Positions 1 through 8,144 are shown, counted from the stretch's first letter. The stretch is 64,000 nt of DNA from Myxococcales bacterium (GCA_016717005.1 JADJUF010000024.1:66126-130125), one strand, 5' to 3'. Translations and numbers: made by a program. Notes: generated by a model from the sequence alone, not told the origin.

Positions 1-653
1 CCGCCGAAGTAGGCGTCGATCGGCGACGGCCGGTGCTTGGCCGAGCGGAAGACCCAGGCCAGGTCCTCCTCGGCCCGGCGCGAGTTGGCCAGCAGCGCGC
101 GCAGCTTGTCGAGGTCGAGCCGCTTGCCGGTGACCTTCTCGAGCTTGGGGATGACCTCGCGCTGGAGCTGCTCGACCACGTAGGCGCGCATGGCCGGGGT
201 GACGACGCCGTCGCCGACGTACGGCACGTGCAGCATCGCCACCTCGCACTGGTACTGCTCGCGCAACAGCTCGAACCACTTCATGAACGTGAAGCAGCCG
301 GTGAACGACAGGAGCAGCAGGTCGGGCGGCGGGATGGTGTCACCGGTGGGCCCGACGTTGCCCTTGGCCAGCATGCCGAGGTCGCACTTGACGTAGCTGC
401 AGACGTCCTCGGAGTGGCCGCCGCGCTCGGCCTCGCGGATGAAGCCGCTCGAGCGCTGGCGCATCGCCGACTGCAGCGCGTTGACCTCCGGGTACACCGG
501 GGCCACGTCGAACGCCGCCATCAGCTCGGCCAGGTTGCCGGGGACGAACGTGTAGACCACCGGCCGGCCCTCGTCCTTGGCCCGGCTGAGCCGCGCGAAG
601 TACCCGGCGAGCAGGTCCTTCTGCGCGTCCATCGAGGCTTCCTTCTTGATCAT
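1..653 (-). CDS. bcrB: Benzoyl-CoA reductase subunit B (BcrB/BadE type), N-terminal part
   Basis: Partial gene: reading leftwards from an ATG at 653, an open frame of about 217 codons runs off the window edge. The protein looks like the N-terminal half of the ATP-dependent (class I) benzoyl-CoA reductase subunit B, a member of the 2-hydroxyacyl-CoA dehydratase D-component family. Conserved stretches include SEDVCSYVKCDLG (Cys85 and Cys90) and LLLLSFTGCFTFMKWFELL (Cys120). In the family, BcrB and BcrC form the module that reduces benzoyl-CoA to cyclohexa-1,5-diene-1-carbonyl-CoA using electrons driven by the BcrAD ATPase. Its ATG overlaps the bcrC stop (ATGA), so it is translated in the same operon. 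bcrA and bcrD would be expected just outside the window. A related dehydratase is possible, but dch, had and oah next door favour benzoyl-CoA reductase. Confidence 0.88.
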   Translation of the reverse strand, partial: MIKKEASMDAQKDLLAGYFARLSRAKDEGRPVVYTFVPGNLAELMAAFDVAPVYPEVNALQSAMRQRSSGFIREAERGGHSEDVCSYVKCDLGMLAKGNVGPTGDTIPPPDLLLLSFTGCFTFMKWFELLREQYQCEVAMLHVPYVGDGVVTPAMRAYVVEQLQREVIPKLEKVTGKRLDLDKLRALLANSRRAEEDLAWVFRSAKHRPSPIDAYFG

Positions 654-1838
654 GCGGTCCCCCACAGCTTGACGGAGTCGGCGAAGGTGCCGGCCTGCTC
701 GCGGATCGCCTGGAACTGGCCGGTGTTCTCGGCGTACTTGAACGACGTGTACGGGATGTTGCGCTGGTCGAGCACGCGGGTCAGGCGCGGCTGATCGAGC
801 AGCGCCGGGTCGCAGAACGACGGCGCGGCGAAGATCACGCCGTCGGCGCCGACCGCGGCGACCCGGTCGGCGAGGATCCGGCCGGCGTGGCCGTGCTCGT
901 CGTAGCGCACCGCGGACGGGCGCGTGGCGCGCAGCCAGGCCGCGACGATCGCGGCCATCGGGTCGCCGTCGTCCCCCAGCACCGGATCGGGCCCGTTGGG
1001 CTCGACGCCGAGCGTCAGGTCGTCGTCGACGATGTAGCAGCCGGCCTTCTCGGCGGCGCGCAACAGCGCGCGCGGCGGCTGCTCGCAGAACGCGCCGACC
1101 AGGCACACGCGGATCCGATCCTCGGGCTTGCGGCCGCGGGCGGTGGCCGCGGCGAGGTAGGCCTCGGCCAGCTCGATCCAGGCCCGGGGCGGCATGCCGT
1201 CGGCGGCGCGGCGCAGCAGGTAGACCTCGTCGATCGGCAGGTTCCACGGCTCGCGCATGCGCGCGGCGGCCAGCTCGCGCATGACCGCGTGGGCGGCGGT
1301 GACGTCGGCGATGGCGGCGTGCAGCCGGCTCGGGTCGGGCGCGAGGCCGCTGCGCGCGCACAGCTCCTGGAACAGCGCGGTCAGCTCGTGGTGCAGGTAG
1401 GCCGCGGCGCTGGCCGGCTCGGCGGTCTGGGGCGGATCGATGAACCGCACCAGGTGCTGCGGGAACGTGGTCTGCCACATGCCCGACAGGTTGCGGATGA
1501 CGTCGCAGGTGTTGGGGAAGACCATGCCGTCGAGGCCGTCGAGGTGGCCGAGCAGCCCCAGCTCCAGCGTCGAGCGCGGCAGGTGACAGATGTACGACTG
1601 GTAGTAGGCGTCGCCGCGGATGGTCTCGATCCGATCGCCGGCGCCGCGGACGAACACCGGCAGCGCGCCGGCGGCCCAGCAGGACCTCGCGCGGCGCGAA
1701 CACCGGCATGCACCCGATCGCGATGCGGTTGGGGCCGGCCTCCTTCCAGGCGCGGACGTGGGTGAGGGCGACGTCGTCGAACCGCGCCTCGAGGTCGCGG
1801 ACGAGATCGTCGACGGACGGGGTCGGGGTGGTGGTCAC
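650..1838 (-). CDS. bcrC: Benzoyl-CoA reductase subunit C (BcrC/BadD type), reading frame broken once
   Basis: The catalytic-module partner of BcrB. It starts at a GTG (1838) that overlaps the dch stop (GTGA), with a GGGAGG ribosome site inside dch. The first segment reads to the family motif IGCMPVFAPREVLL. The frame then changes at the CCC run 1675-1677 and continues as AAGALPVFVRGAGDRIETI, then GDAYYQSYICHLPRSTLELG and FPNTCDVIRNLSGMW, all strongly family-like. Removing one base there restores a 395-residue protein, near the roughly 385 residues usual for BcrC. The two halves are otherwise undamaged, so a one-base sequence error is more likely than a dead gene; a real frameshift would abolish the reductase. 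A GTG at 1657 could start only the C-terminal part. Confidence 0.87.
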
Positions 1839-2605
1839 CGGTCCTCCCAGCGGGGCGGGCGCTTCTCGAGGAAGGCGCGCACGCCCTCCTCGGCGTCATG
1901 GGTGGGCGACAGCTCGGCGGCGTAGAGCCGCTCGAGCACGGGCAAGAGGTCGTCGAGGTCGCGCCGCAGGCCGGCGCGGGCCGCGCGCGTCGCCAGGCGC
2001 AGCGAGCTGGCGCTGTGCGGCACCAGGCTGGCGCGGATCCACGCGGCGGCCGCGGCCTCGGGGTCGTCGGCGACCGCGGTGGCGAGGCCGAGCTCGACCG
2101 CGGCGGCCGCGTCGACGGACCTGCCCGAGCACAGCAGGTCCTCGGCCCGGGCCTGGCCGAGCCGGCGCGGCAGCAGCACCGACGCCACCGGCGCCAGCGC
2201 GCCCAGGCGGATCTCGGGCTGCCCGAGCTGCGCGTCGGGGGCGACGAACACCCGCGCGGCCAGGCTGGCCAGCTCGAGGCCGCCGCCGAGGCAGTGGCCG
2301 CGGATCGCGGCGACGATCGGCAGGTCGCACGCGAGCAGCGCGCGGATCGCGCCGTGGAAGCGGGCGAGCATGCCGGCGGCGTGGGCCCGGGCGTGCTCGG
2401 GCACCGACGCGCCGACCGAGAAGTTGGGGCCGGCGGCGGACAGCAAGATCGCGCGGGCGTGGGTGGCGCTGGTGATCGCGGCGGCCTGGACGGCCAGCAC
2501 GTCGAGCGCGGCGCCGTCGAGGACGTTGCGCGGCGGCCGGGTCAGGCGCAGCTCGACGAACGCGCCGTCGTCGTGGACCTGCAGGGTGATCGGGGCGTCG
2601 GTCAT
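1835..2605 (-). CDS. dch: Cyclohexa-1,5-dienecarbonyl-CoA hydratase
   Basis: A 256-residue enoyl-CoA hydratase/isomerase-fold protein. The oxyanion-hole regions are visible: PNFSVGASVPEHA near residue 60 and GHCLGGGLELASLAARVF near residue 100. Between had and bcrCB the specific role is almost certainly hydration of cyclohexa-1,5-diene-1-carbonyl-CoA to 6-hydroxycyclohex-1-ene-1-carbonyl-CoA, the step after benzoyl-CoA reductase. Its ATG overlaps the had stop by four bases and its stop overlaps the bcrC GTG, so all four genes on this strand look translationally coupled. The length matches known Dch proteins. On sequence alone it could be another crotonase; the neighbourhood gives the assignment. 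Confidence 0.88.
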   Translation of the reverse strand: MTDAPITLQVHDDGAFVELRLTRPPRNVLDGAALDVLAVQAAAITSATHARAILLSAAGPNFSVGASVPEHARAHAAGMLARFHGAIRALLACDLPIVAAIRGHCLGGGLELASLAARVFVAPDAQLGQPEIRLGALAPVASVLLPRRLGQARAEDLLCSGRSVDAAAAVELGLATAVADDPEAAAAAWIRASLVPHSASSLRLATRAARAGLRRDLDDLLPVLERLYAAELSPTHDAEEGVRAFLEKRPPRWEDR

Positions 2606-3621
2606 GGGATCAGCACCGGGCGATGGTCGACCTGGTGATCGCGGACCGCGGCCAGCACCGCCGGGGCGTCGGCGAGCGCGTGGCGCCCGACCGCCGAGGC
2701 CAGATCGATCTTGCCGGTCAGCGCCAGCTCGAGCGCGGGGGCGTAGAGCGCCGGATCGGCGCCCCAGTTGCCGTAGGCCTCGGCGTCGAGCGCCATCAGG
2801 TTCGACAGCCGCAGCGGGATCACCTCGGGCGTGAACCCGACGATCGCGAGCTTGCCGCCGCGGGTCAGCAGGGCGAACGCGAGCTGCTGCCCGGCCGGCG
2901 TGCCCGAGCACTCGAACACGTGCCAGCCGGCGTCGGGCGCGCCCGCGCCGAGGCGCTTCGCCAGCTCCTTGCGGGCGGCCTTGGGCTCGACGGTGCGCGG
3001 GTCGACGACCACCCGGGCGCCGTGGGCGGTCGCGCGCTCGAGCCGCGCCGGCGCGACGTCGATCGCCACGACCGTGGCGCCGAGCGCGACCGCGATCTCG
3101 ACCAGGAAGCCGCCGACGCCGCCGGCGCCGACCACGATCGCGACGTCGCCGGCCGCCAGGCCGGTGCGCGTGACCGCCTGCAGCGGCGTGGTCACCGCGT
3201 CGGCGATCGCCGCGAGGCGCCACGGCTCGTCGACCGCCGGCACCGGGCACAGGTAGCGGCTCGGCACCTGCACGTGGGTCGCGAACCCGCCGTCGTGGTG
3301 GTTGCCGGGCATGCGGCCGTGGGCGCACGCGGTCGGTCGGCCGCGCCGACACGCCGGACACTCGCCGCACGGGCTCACCGCGGGCACCAGCACGAGGCCG
3401 CCGTCGGCGCGGCGGCCGATGATCTCGTGCCCGAGCACCAGCGGGCCTTTGTGCGCGGGCGCGACGCCGTCGTAGAGGTACCCGAGGTCGGTGTGGCACA
3501 CACCGCAGCCGAGCACCTCGACCGTGACGTGGCCGGGCGGCGGCTCGGGCAGCGGCTCCTCGAACCAGGCCAGCTGGCCCGGGCCGGTCATCCGCCAGCC
3601 CCTGCGGATCGTGTCGTCCAT
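2602..3621 (-). CDS. had: 6-hydroxycyclohex-1-ene-1-carbonyl-CoA dehydrogenase
   Basis: A 339-residue zinc-dependent medium-chain alcohol dehydrogenase. Catalytic zinc ligands lie in GCGVCHTDLG and LGHEIIG; the structural-zinc cysteines are in CGECPACRRGRPTAC; the nucleotide-binding loop is VGAGGVGGFLVE. In the benzoyl-CoA pathway Had oxidises 6-hydroxycyclohex-1-enecarbonyl-CoA to the 6-oxo compound with NAD+. It is the first gene of the had-dch-bcrC-bcrB operon and is divergent from oah. A TAGAGT hexamer ends six bases before the ATG, which suggests a leaderless transcript, and an inverted repeat covers the expected -35 position. The generic family is certain; the exact substrate rests on the cluster. 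Confidence 0.9.
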   Translation of the reverse strand: MDDTIRRGWRMTGPGQLAWFEEPLPEPPPGHVTVEVLGCGVCHTDLGYLYDGVAPAHKGPLVLGHEIIGRRADGGLVLVPAVSPCGECPACRRGRPTACAHGRMPGNHHDGGFATHVQVPSRYLCPVPAVDEPWRLAAIADAVTTPLQAVTRTGLAAGDVAIVVGAGGVGGFLVEIAVALGATVVAIDVAPARLERATAHGARVVVDPRTVEPKAARKELAKRLGAGAPDAGWHVFECSGTPAGQQLAFALLTRGGKLAIVGFTPEVIPLRLSNLMALDAEAYGNWGADPALYAPALELALTGKIDLASAVGRHALADAPAVLAAVRDHQVDHRPVLIP

Positions 3622-3627
3622 GAGCGC

Positions 3628-3669
3628 ACTCTAGGAGCGCGCGCTCGCGGCGGCTTGACGGTGGTCAAG
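3628..3669 (-). promoter_or_regulatory. Candidate promoter and operator of the had-dch-bcrCB operon
   Basis: On the minus strand TAGAGT (3633-3628) lies six bases before the had ATG and fits a -10 element of a leaderless promoter. The inverted repeat CTTGAC-GGTG-GTCAAG (3654-3669) falls where the -35 region would be, so a regulator bound there could block or recruit polymerase. Seen directly: the hexamer and the repeat. Inferred: their function. Confidence 0.5.
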
Positions 3670-3723
3670 TGCGAGCCGGATTCCGGCGGGCCCCTGCGCG
3701 CACCCCCGCACGAATCGCTGGCG

Positions 3724-3743
3724 GAGTTGATCGCGATCAACTC
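3724..3743. promoter_or_regulatory. 20-bp perfect palindrome upstream of oah
   Basis: The half-site GAGTTGATCG is followed directly by its exact reverse complement. It is centred about 41 bp before the oah ATG at 3775, in the 153-bp had-oah intergenic region. Perfect symmetry of this length is compatible with a dimeric repressor site (TetR or MarR class are common for benzoyl-CoA clusters). No regulator gene lies in the visible part of the cluster. Confidence 0.5.
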
Positions 3744-3774
3744 GCCGGGCCGACCCCGGCGCTACCAGAGGGAC

Positions 3775-4860
3775 ATGTACGACCACGACCTCGTGCCCGG
3801 CTACACGTTCAAGCACATCCGCGTCGAGCGCCACCCGGTCTTCGACGCCAAGGGCGGCGCGGTCGAGGGGCTCCACAACCTGTGGATCGTCCTCGACAAC
3901 GAAGCCCAGTTCAACTCGTACACGACCGACACGATCAAGGAGGTGATCCTGGCGTTCCGGCACGCCTCCAACGATCGCGCCGCGGTGTGCGCGGTGTTCA
4001 CCGCCGCTGGCCACAAGGCGTTCTGCTCGGGCGGCAACACCCGCGAGTACGCGACCCGCTACGCCGGTCACGCCGGCGAGTACCGCCAGTACATGCGCCT
4101 GTTCAACGACATGGTCTCGGCGATCCTGGCGTGCGACAAGCCGGTGATCTGCCGCGTCAACGGCCTGCGGGTCGGCGGCGGTCAGGAGATCGGCATGGCC
4201 TGCGACTTCTCGGTCGCGTCGGACCTGGCGCGGTTCGGCCAGGTCGGCCCCAAGCACGGCTCGGCGCCCGACGGCGGCGCCACCGACTTCCTGCACCTCT
4301 ACGTCGGGATCGAGCAGGCGATGCTGTCGTGCACCACCGCGGCCGGGCTGTGGAGCGCGCACAAGGCGATGCGGCTGGGCCTGCTCACCGAGATCGCGCC
4401 GGCGCTCAAGGTCGACGGCGCGTTCGTGCCCAACCCGCTGGTCGAGACCGCGCGCTACCTCGACGAGCGCGGCCAGATCGTCTACGGCGAGAGCAAGACC
4501 GGCGACGCGCTCGCCGCCGGCAAGGCGCTGCTCGCCAGCGGCACGGTCGACCTCAGCGAGCTCGATCGCGCGGTCGATCGGCTGACGACGAAGCTCCTGA
4601 TGACCTTCCCCGAGTGCTCGATCAAGACGATCGAGAGCCTGCGCAAGAAGAAGCTCGAGCACTGGGACAAGAACAAGGAGCAGAGCCGCGCGTGGCTGGC
4701 GCTCAACATGATGGCCGAGGCCAAGGCCGGCTTCCGCGCCTTCGAGTCCGGCGGCGCCCGCGAGGTCGACTTCGTCGGGCTGCGCCAGCGGCTGGCGCTC
4801 GGGGCCACGTGGGAGGGCGCCGACCTCGAGACCGCGATCATGCCGCCGCCGAAGGCCTGA
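3775..4860 (+). CDS. oah: 6-oxocyclohex-1-ene-1-carbonyl-CoA hydrolase
   Basis: A 361-residue crotonase-superfamily protein that hydrates and opens the ring of 6-oxocyclohex-1-ene-1-carbonyl-CoA to give 3-hydroxypimelyl-CoA. It is longer than ordinary enoyl-CoA hydratases, as Oah is. It shows CSGGNTREYATRYAGHAGEY, the oxyanion loop NGLRVGGGQEIGMACDFSVA and QVGPKHGSAPDGGATDF, all distinctive of Oah. The ATG at 3775 follows CCAGAGGGAC, a usable ribosome site. It is divergent from had with 153 bp between, so the four visible steps from benzoyl-CoA to 3-hydroxypimelyl-CoA are all encoded here. Confidence is high because Oah is the most specific marker of this pathway. Confidence 0.94.
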   Translation: MYDHDLVPGYTFKHIRVERHPVFDAKGGAVEGLHNLWIVLDNEAQFNSYTTDTIKEVILAFRHASNDRAAVCAVFTAAGHKAFCSGGNTREYATRYAGHAGEYRQYMRLFNDMVSAILACDKPVICRVNGLRVGGGQEIGMACDFSVASDLARFGQVGPKHGSAPDGGATDFLHLYVGIEQAMLSCTTAAGLWSAHKAMRLGLLTEIAPALKVDGAFVPNPLVETARYLDERGQIVYGESKTGDALAAGKALLASGTVDLSELDRAVDRLTTKLLMTFPECSIKTIESLRKKKLEHWDKNKEQSRAWLALNMMAEAKAGFRAFESGGAREVDFVGLRQRLALGATWEGADLETAIMPPPKA

Positions 4861-4925
4861 GCCGTCGGCCGGCGGCGGTCACCGGGGGTGCGGGGGCGGC
4901 GATCTATGGCGGCGGCGGCGGATCG

Positions 4926-5114
4926 CGGCGGCAGCGAGAACGTGAACTCCCAGACGACGATCGACGAGACCGGGCGGTCGGCGTCGTCGAGCGCGAGCGT
5001 GCACTCGAGCGCGGCGGCCGGTCACGGCGGCAGCGAGAACGTGAACTCCCAGACGACGATCGACGAGACCGGGCGGTCGGCGTCGTCGAGCGCGGGCGTG
5101 AACTCGAGCGCGCG
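4926..5114. repeat. Direct duplication (99-bp period) of the tonB 3-prime end
   Basis: The segment 4926-5014 repeats at 5025-5113 with only a few mismatches, offset 99 bp. The copy at 5025 is the true end of tonB; the copy at 4926 lies downstream of the tonB stop (5022-5024). Because 99 is a multiple of three, the downstream copy stays in the tonB frame and would encode the same LDDADRPVSSIVVWEFTF tail if the stop were read through. The extra copy has CGA where the real gene has TGA. The rest of 4861-5021 shows no gene. Confidence 0.85.
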
Positions 5115-5831
5115 GGCGCGGCGCAGCGCCAGCTCGTCGAGGCCGTGGCCCAGGCGCGTGACCAGCGTGGCCTTGACGACCTGGCCGCGCTCGTCGACCA
5201 CCAGCTTGGCCTTGATCACGCCCTCGGTGCCCAGCGCGCGGGCCTCGGCCGGGTAGTCCTTGCCGGCGTCGAAGTAGTCGAAGTCGCCCTTGGGCTTCGC
5301 GCGGGTCTTGATGGCCGCGACCGACACCGGCCGGGCCTGGACCGCGGGCCCGACGCCGCTGCCCGAGCCGCCGCCGGAGCCGCCGCCGCTGCCACCGCCG
5401 CCGGTGGGGCCGGTCGGGGGCCGGCCGGTCGCGACCGCCGGACCGTTCCCGCCAGCGCCGAGATCGGGCAGGCGGTAGATCGGCGCGTCGCCGCCGCCGG
5501 TGCTCGGCGTGTCCGACGGGGGCGGCGCGGTCTCGGACGGCGGCGGCGTCGCGGTCGTGGCGGCGCGCCGGCGCGTGGTCGGCGGCGCGACCGGGGTCGG
5601 GGCGACCAGGTCGGTCGGCGGCGGGGCGGTGGCCACCTCGGGCTCGGCCGGCGGCGGCGGCGGCGGTGGTGGTGGGCGCAGCGCCGCGACGTCGACGTCG
5701 ACCAGCGAGATCCGCGGCGGCGGCGGCTTGGGCTCGGACTTGTTGACGACCCCCACGGCGTCGACGACCACCGCCGCGATCAGGTGCACGGCGACGGTCG
5801 CGGCGATGGTGAGGTGCAGCGTCGTCGCCAT
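5022..5831 (-). CDS. tonB: TonB-family energy transducer
   Basis: A 269-residue periplasm-spanning transducer. It has one N-terminal membrane segment (residues about 6-26), then a Pro-rich linker with a run of nine prolines, a Gly/Ser-rich spacer, and a C-terminal TonB domain (about 195-269) with YPAEARALGTEGVIKAKLVV and the ending VVWEFTFSLPP. It links the proton-driven ExbB/ExbD motor to outer-membrane receptors. It begins three bases after the exbD stop in the truD-exbB-exbD-tonB group. The last roughly 30 codons are duplicated just beyond the stop. Which receptor it serves cannot be told from here. Confidence 0.88.
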   Translation of the reverse strand: MATTLHLTIAATVAVHLIAAVVVDAVGVVNKSEPKPPPPRISLVDVDVAALRPPPPPPPPPAEPEVATAPPPTDLVAPTPVAPPTTRRRAATTATPPPSETAPPPSDTPSTGGGDAPIYRLPDLGAGGNGPAVATGRPPTGPTGGGGSGGGSGGGSGSGVGPAVQARPVSVAAIKTRAKPKGDFDYFDAGKDYPAEARALGTEGVIKAKLVVDERGQVVKATLVTRLGHGLDELALRRARALEFTPALDDADRPVSSIVVWEFTFSLPP

Positions 5832-5834
5832 GAG

Positions 5835-6296
5835 CTACTGCGGCGCGACCGCCGGCTGCGGGGTGGTCACGGTCGTCGGCGCGGCCGCGGGATCGTTGGC
5901 GAGCGAGATGCTCTCGATACCGGCGGTCTTGGCCAGCTCGATCGCGCCGAAGATCGCGCCGTAGGCGGCGCTGGTGTCACCGACGATGATGGCCTTGGCG
6001 TTGGGATCGCGCTTGGCCAGGTCGGTCAGGGTCTGCTTGGCCTTGACGCGGTCGGGGTAGGCCTCGCCCTTGATGTAGACCACGCCGCCCTTGTCGACGG
6101 TGATGATCACGGTGCCGGGCACGTCCTGGCCGACCGACGACTTGGGCTTCTCGACCTCGACGCCGCGCTGCACGATCAGGCGCGCCGTGACCATGAAGAT
6201 CACCAGCAGCACCAGCGCGACGTCGACGAACGGCGTGACGTTGATGTCGGTGATGACCGCGCCGTCGTCGTCCTGGTACAGGCTGCCGCCGGCCAT
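5835..6296 (-). CDS. exbD: Biopolymer transport protein ExbD/TolR
   Basis: A 153-residue ExbD/TolR-family protein. It has a short cytoplasmic N-terminus with ITDINVTPFVDVALVLLVIF, where the Asp inside the single membrane helix is the family's essential proton-handling residue, followed by a periplasmic domain with DKGGVVYIKGEAY. It pairs with ExbB to form the motor that energises TonB. Its ATG overlaps the exbB stop (ATGA). The C-terminus has a Pro/Ala/Thr tail beyond the usual domain. ExbD is preferred over TolR because a tonB gene follows and no tolA/tolB is present. Confidence 0.88.
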   Translation of the reverse strand: MAGGSLYQDDDGAVITDINVTPFVDVALVLLVIFMVTARLIVQRGVEVEKPKSSVGQDVPGTVIITVDKGGVVYIKGEAYPDRVKAKQTLTDLAKRDPNAKAIIVGDTSAAYGAIFGAIELAKTAGIESISLANDPAAAPTTVTTPQPAVAPQ

Positions 6297-6931
6297 CAGC
6301 GGCTCCGCTCGGCGGCGTGGGCGGCGGCCAGCACCGCGTGGGCCATCTCGTCGGCGCCGCCCATGACCACCTTGAGCCGGCGGCTGAAGAAGTTGTAGGC
6401 GACGACCGCCGGGATCGCGACCAGCAGGCCGATCGCGGTGGCGGTGAGGGCCTCGGCGATGCCGGCCATGACCGCGGTCTCGCTGCCGGTGGTGGCCGCC
6501 TTGAGATCGTCGAACGCCTTGATCACGCCGAGCACGGTGCCGAACAGCCCGACGAACGGGACGTTGTTGCCGAGGGTGCCGAGCACGATCAGGTTCTTGT
6601 CGGCGTCGCGGCGCCAGCGCGCGCGCTCGCCGTGCATGGCCTCGGCGGCGGCGGCGGGGCCCCCGGCCAGGGCCTCGAGCCCGGTGGCCGCGACCTGCAG
6701 CGGGATCGCCGGCGACGCGCGCCAGCGCTTGGCCAGCGCGGCCCGGGCCTCGTCGTCGGTGGCGCGGGCCAGCTCGCCGCGCGCGCTCGCGGTGTCGCCG
6801 TCGCGGTGGCGGAACCACAGCGCGCGATCGACCATGATCGCGATCGACACGACCGACAGGACGATCAGGAGCCACATCACCCACTCGGCACCGAGGAGCG
6901 CGAAGTCGACGAACGATTGCGTGAGGTTCAT
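6296..6931 (-). CDS. exbB: MotA/TolQ/ExbB proton channel protein
   Basis: A 211-residue membrane protein of the ExbB/TolQ family. It has a first membrane segment near residues 15-35 (WVMWLLIVLSVVSIAIMV), a cytoplasmic stretch, then two segments including GTLGNNVPFVGLFGTVLGVI and ATAIGLLVAIPAVVAYNFF. Together with ExbD it forms the proton channel that drives TonB. The start at 6931 is preferred because it lies eight bases after the truD stop; an upstream ATG at 6976 would overlap truD by 38 bases and add residues unlike the family. Confidence 0.87.
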   Translation of the reverse strand: MNLTQSFVDFALLGAEWVMWLLIVLSVVSIAIMVDRALWFRHRDGDTASARGELARATDDEARAALAKRWRASPAIPLQVAATGLEALAGGPAAAAEAMHGERARWRRDADKNLIVLGTLGNNVPFVGLFGTVLGVIKAFDDLKAATTGSETAVMAGIAEALTATAIGLLVAIPAVVAYNFFSRRLKVVMGGADEMAHAVLAAAHAAERSR

Positions 6932-6938
6932 GGGCGGG

Positions 6939-8102
6939 CTACTCGAGAGGTTGGTCGGAGGGATCGGCCGCGGCACCGGCGCCGCGGTCGGCGGGAGAGT
7001 CGTCGAGCGCGTCGGCGTCGGCGGGCGCGGCGTCGGCGCCGAACCCGTCCGGGCACTTTTGCACCTCGCGCAGGATCGCGGTGGCGTAGGCGCCGGCGGG
7101 CAGTGAAAACGTGACGCGGATCGCGTCGGGCGCGACCACCTCGACCGCGGTGCCGGCCAGCGCGAGGAAGCCGACCCGCCGGGTGCCGCTGGCGAGGCCG
7201 CCGAGGCGGGCGAAGTCGGCCGGGCCCAGGCCGATCGCGTCGAGCAGCCGGGCCTCGCGCACGTGCGCGGGCGAGCCGTCGGGCGGCGACCTCATCGCCG
7301 CGCCGAACATCGGTCCGGTCAGCGCCACCTCGCCGGCGTCGAGCCGCGGCTGATCGATCTCGGGCTCGCTCGACACGAACATGCCGCCGGTGGCCGGCTT
7401 GGTCAGCACGTCGCCGGCGAGCACGGTGCGGTCGAGCCCGTCGGCGAGGCGCTCGCACAGCCACTGGTTGAACAGGTGCGACTGCAGCGCCGACACCAGG
7501 AAGCGCTTGCGCTTGGGCGGGCCGCCGCCCTTGCCGCCGCTGCGGATCACCGCGAGGCCGGCGGCGGGGTTGTCGCCGCGGGCGCCGAACCGCTGCTCGC
7601 CGTACCAGTTGGGCGCGCCGGCGGCGAGCGCCGCGAAGATCGCCTCGGCCTGCGCGGCGGCGACGCTGGCGTCGTCGAGCCCGCGCACGACCAGCGCGAA
7701 CCGGTTGCCGTGCAGGTGGCCGGTGCGGAGCTTGTGGCGGTGCCGGACCGCGGCCAGCACCGTCAAGCCGGGCTCGGCCAGGTCGGCGAGCTGCTCGGGG
7801 CGCGCCGGCGGCGGCAGCGACAGCCACTGGCGCGTGACCGCGTGCCGGTCCTTCATCCCGGCCCAGCCGACGTCGCGCGCCGGCACCCCGGCGGCGGCGG
7901 CCAGCCGGTTCGCGGCCTCGGGCGTGGTCAGCCCGCGCTTCTCGATGTGGACGAAGACGTGGTCGCCCTCACCGCTGGGCGGGTAGGCCGGCAGCTCGTC
8001 GACGGCGAAGTCGTCGTCGCTGGCGCGGAGGTGGCCGCCGATGCCGGGCAGCGCGCTGGTGCGGTATGGCAGCACGAGGGCGGCCAGGGGCGTCGCGGTC
8101 AC
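6939..8102 (-). CDS. truD: tRNA pseudouridine(13) synthase TruD
   Basis: A 387-residue TruD-family enzyme that isomerises uridine 13 in tRNA-Glu. The motif GWAGMKDRHA contains the catalytic aspartate (about residue 85). Other family features are LRTGHLHGNRFALVVRG, PNWYGEQRFGARGDN and SALQSHLFNQWL. The GTG start at 8102 is chosen because the mature fold begins there and AAGG precedes it; open frame continues far upstream but is low-quality and antisense to the next gene. It leads the exbB-exbD-tonB group with only a few bases between genes, an unusual housekeeping/transport pairing. A short acidic, Ala-rich tail follows the fold. Confidence 0.92.
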   Translation of the reverse strand: MTATPLAALVLPYRTSALPGIGGHLRASDDDFAVDELPAYPPSGEGDHVFVHIEKRGLTTPEAANRLAAAAGVPARDVGWAGMKDRHAVTRQWLSLPPPARPEQLADLAEPGLTVLAAVRHRHKLRTGHLHGNRFALVVRGLDDASVAAAQAEAIFAALAAGAPNWYGEQRFGARGDNPAAGLAVIRSGGKGGGPPKRKRFLVSALQSHLFNQWLCERLADGLDRTVLAGDVLTKPATGGMFVSSEPEIDQPRLDAGEVALTGPMFGAAMRSPPDGSPAHVREARLLDAIGLGPADFARLGGLASGTRRVGFLALAGTAVEVVAPDAIRVTFSLPAGAYATAILREVQKCPDGFGADAAPADADALDDSPADRGAGAAADPSDQPLE

Positions 8103-8132
8103 CGCCTTACTCTGGCATGGCCGCGCCGATGG

Positions 8133-8138
8133 TACAGT
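8133..8138 (+). promoter_or_regulatory. Candidate -10 element of a leaderless promoter
   Basis: TACAGT ends six bases before the GTG at 8145, so transcription would start at or next to the start codon. The same spacing recurs at many genes in the window. It supports the GTG as the true start. Confidence 0.45.
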
Positions 8139-8144
8139 CGCCCG

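Noticed and set aside
4888..5256. Plus-strand open frame over the tonB end
   Set aside because: It is a shadow of the duplicated tonB coding end; low-complexity Ser/Ala with no start signal.
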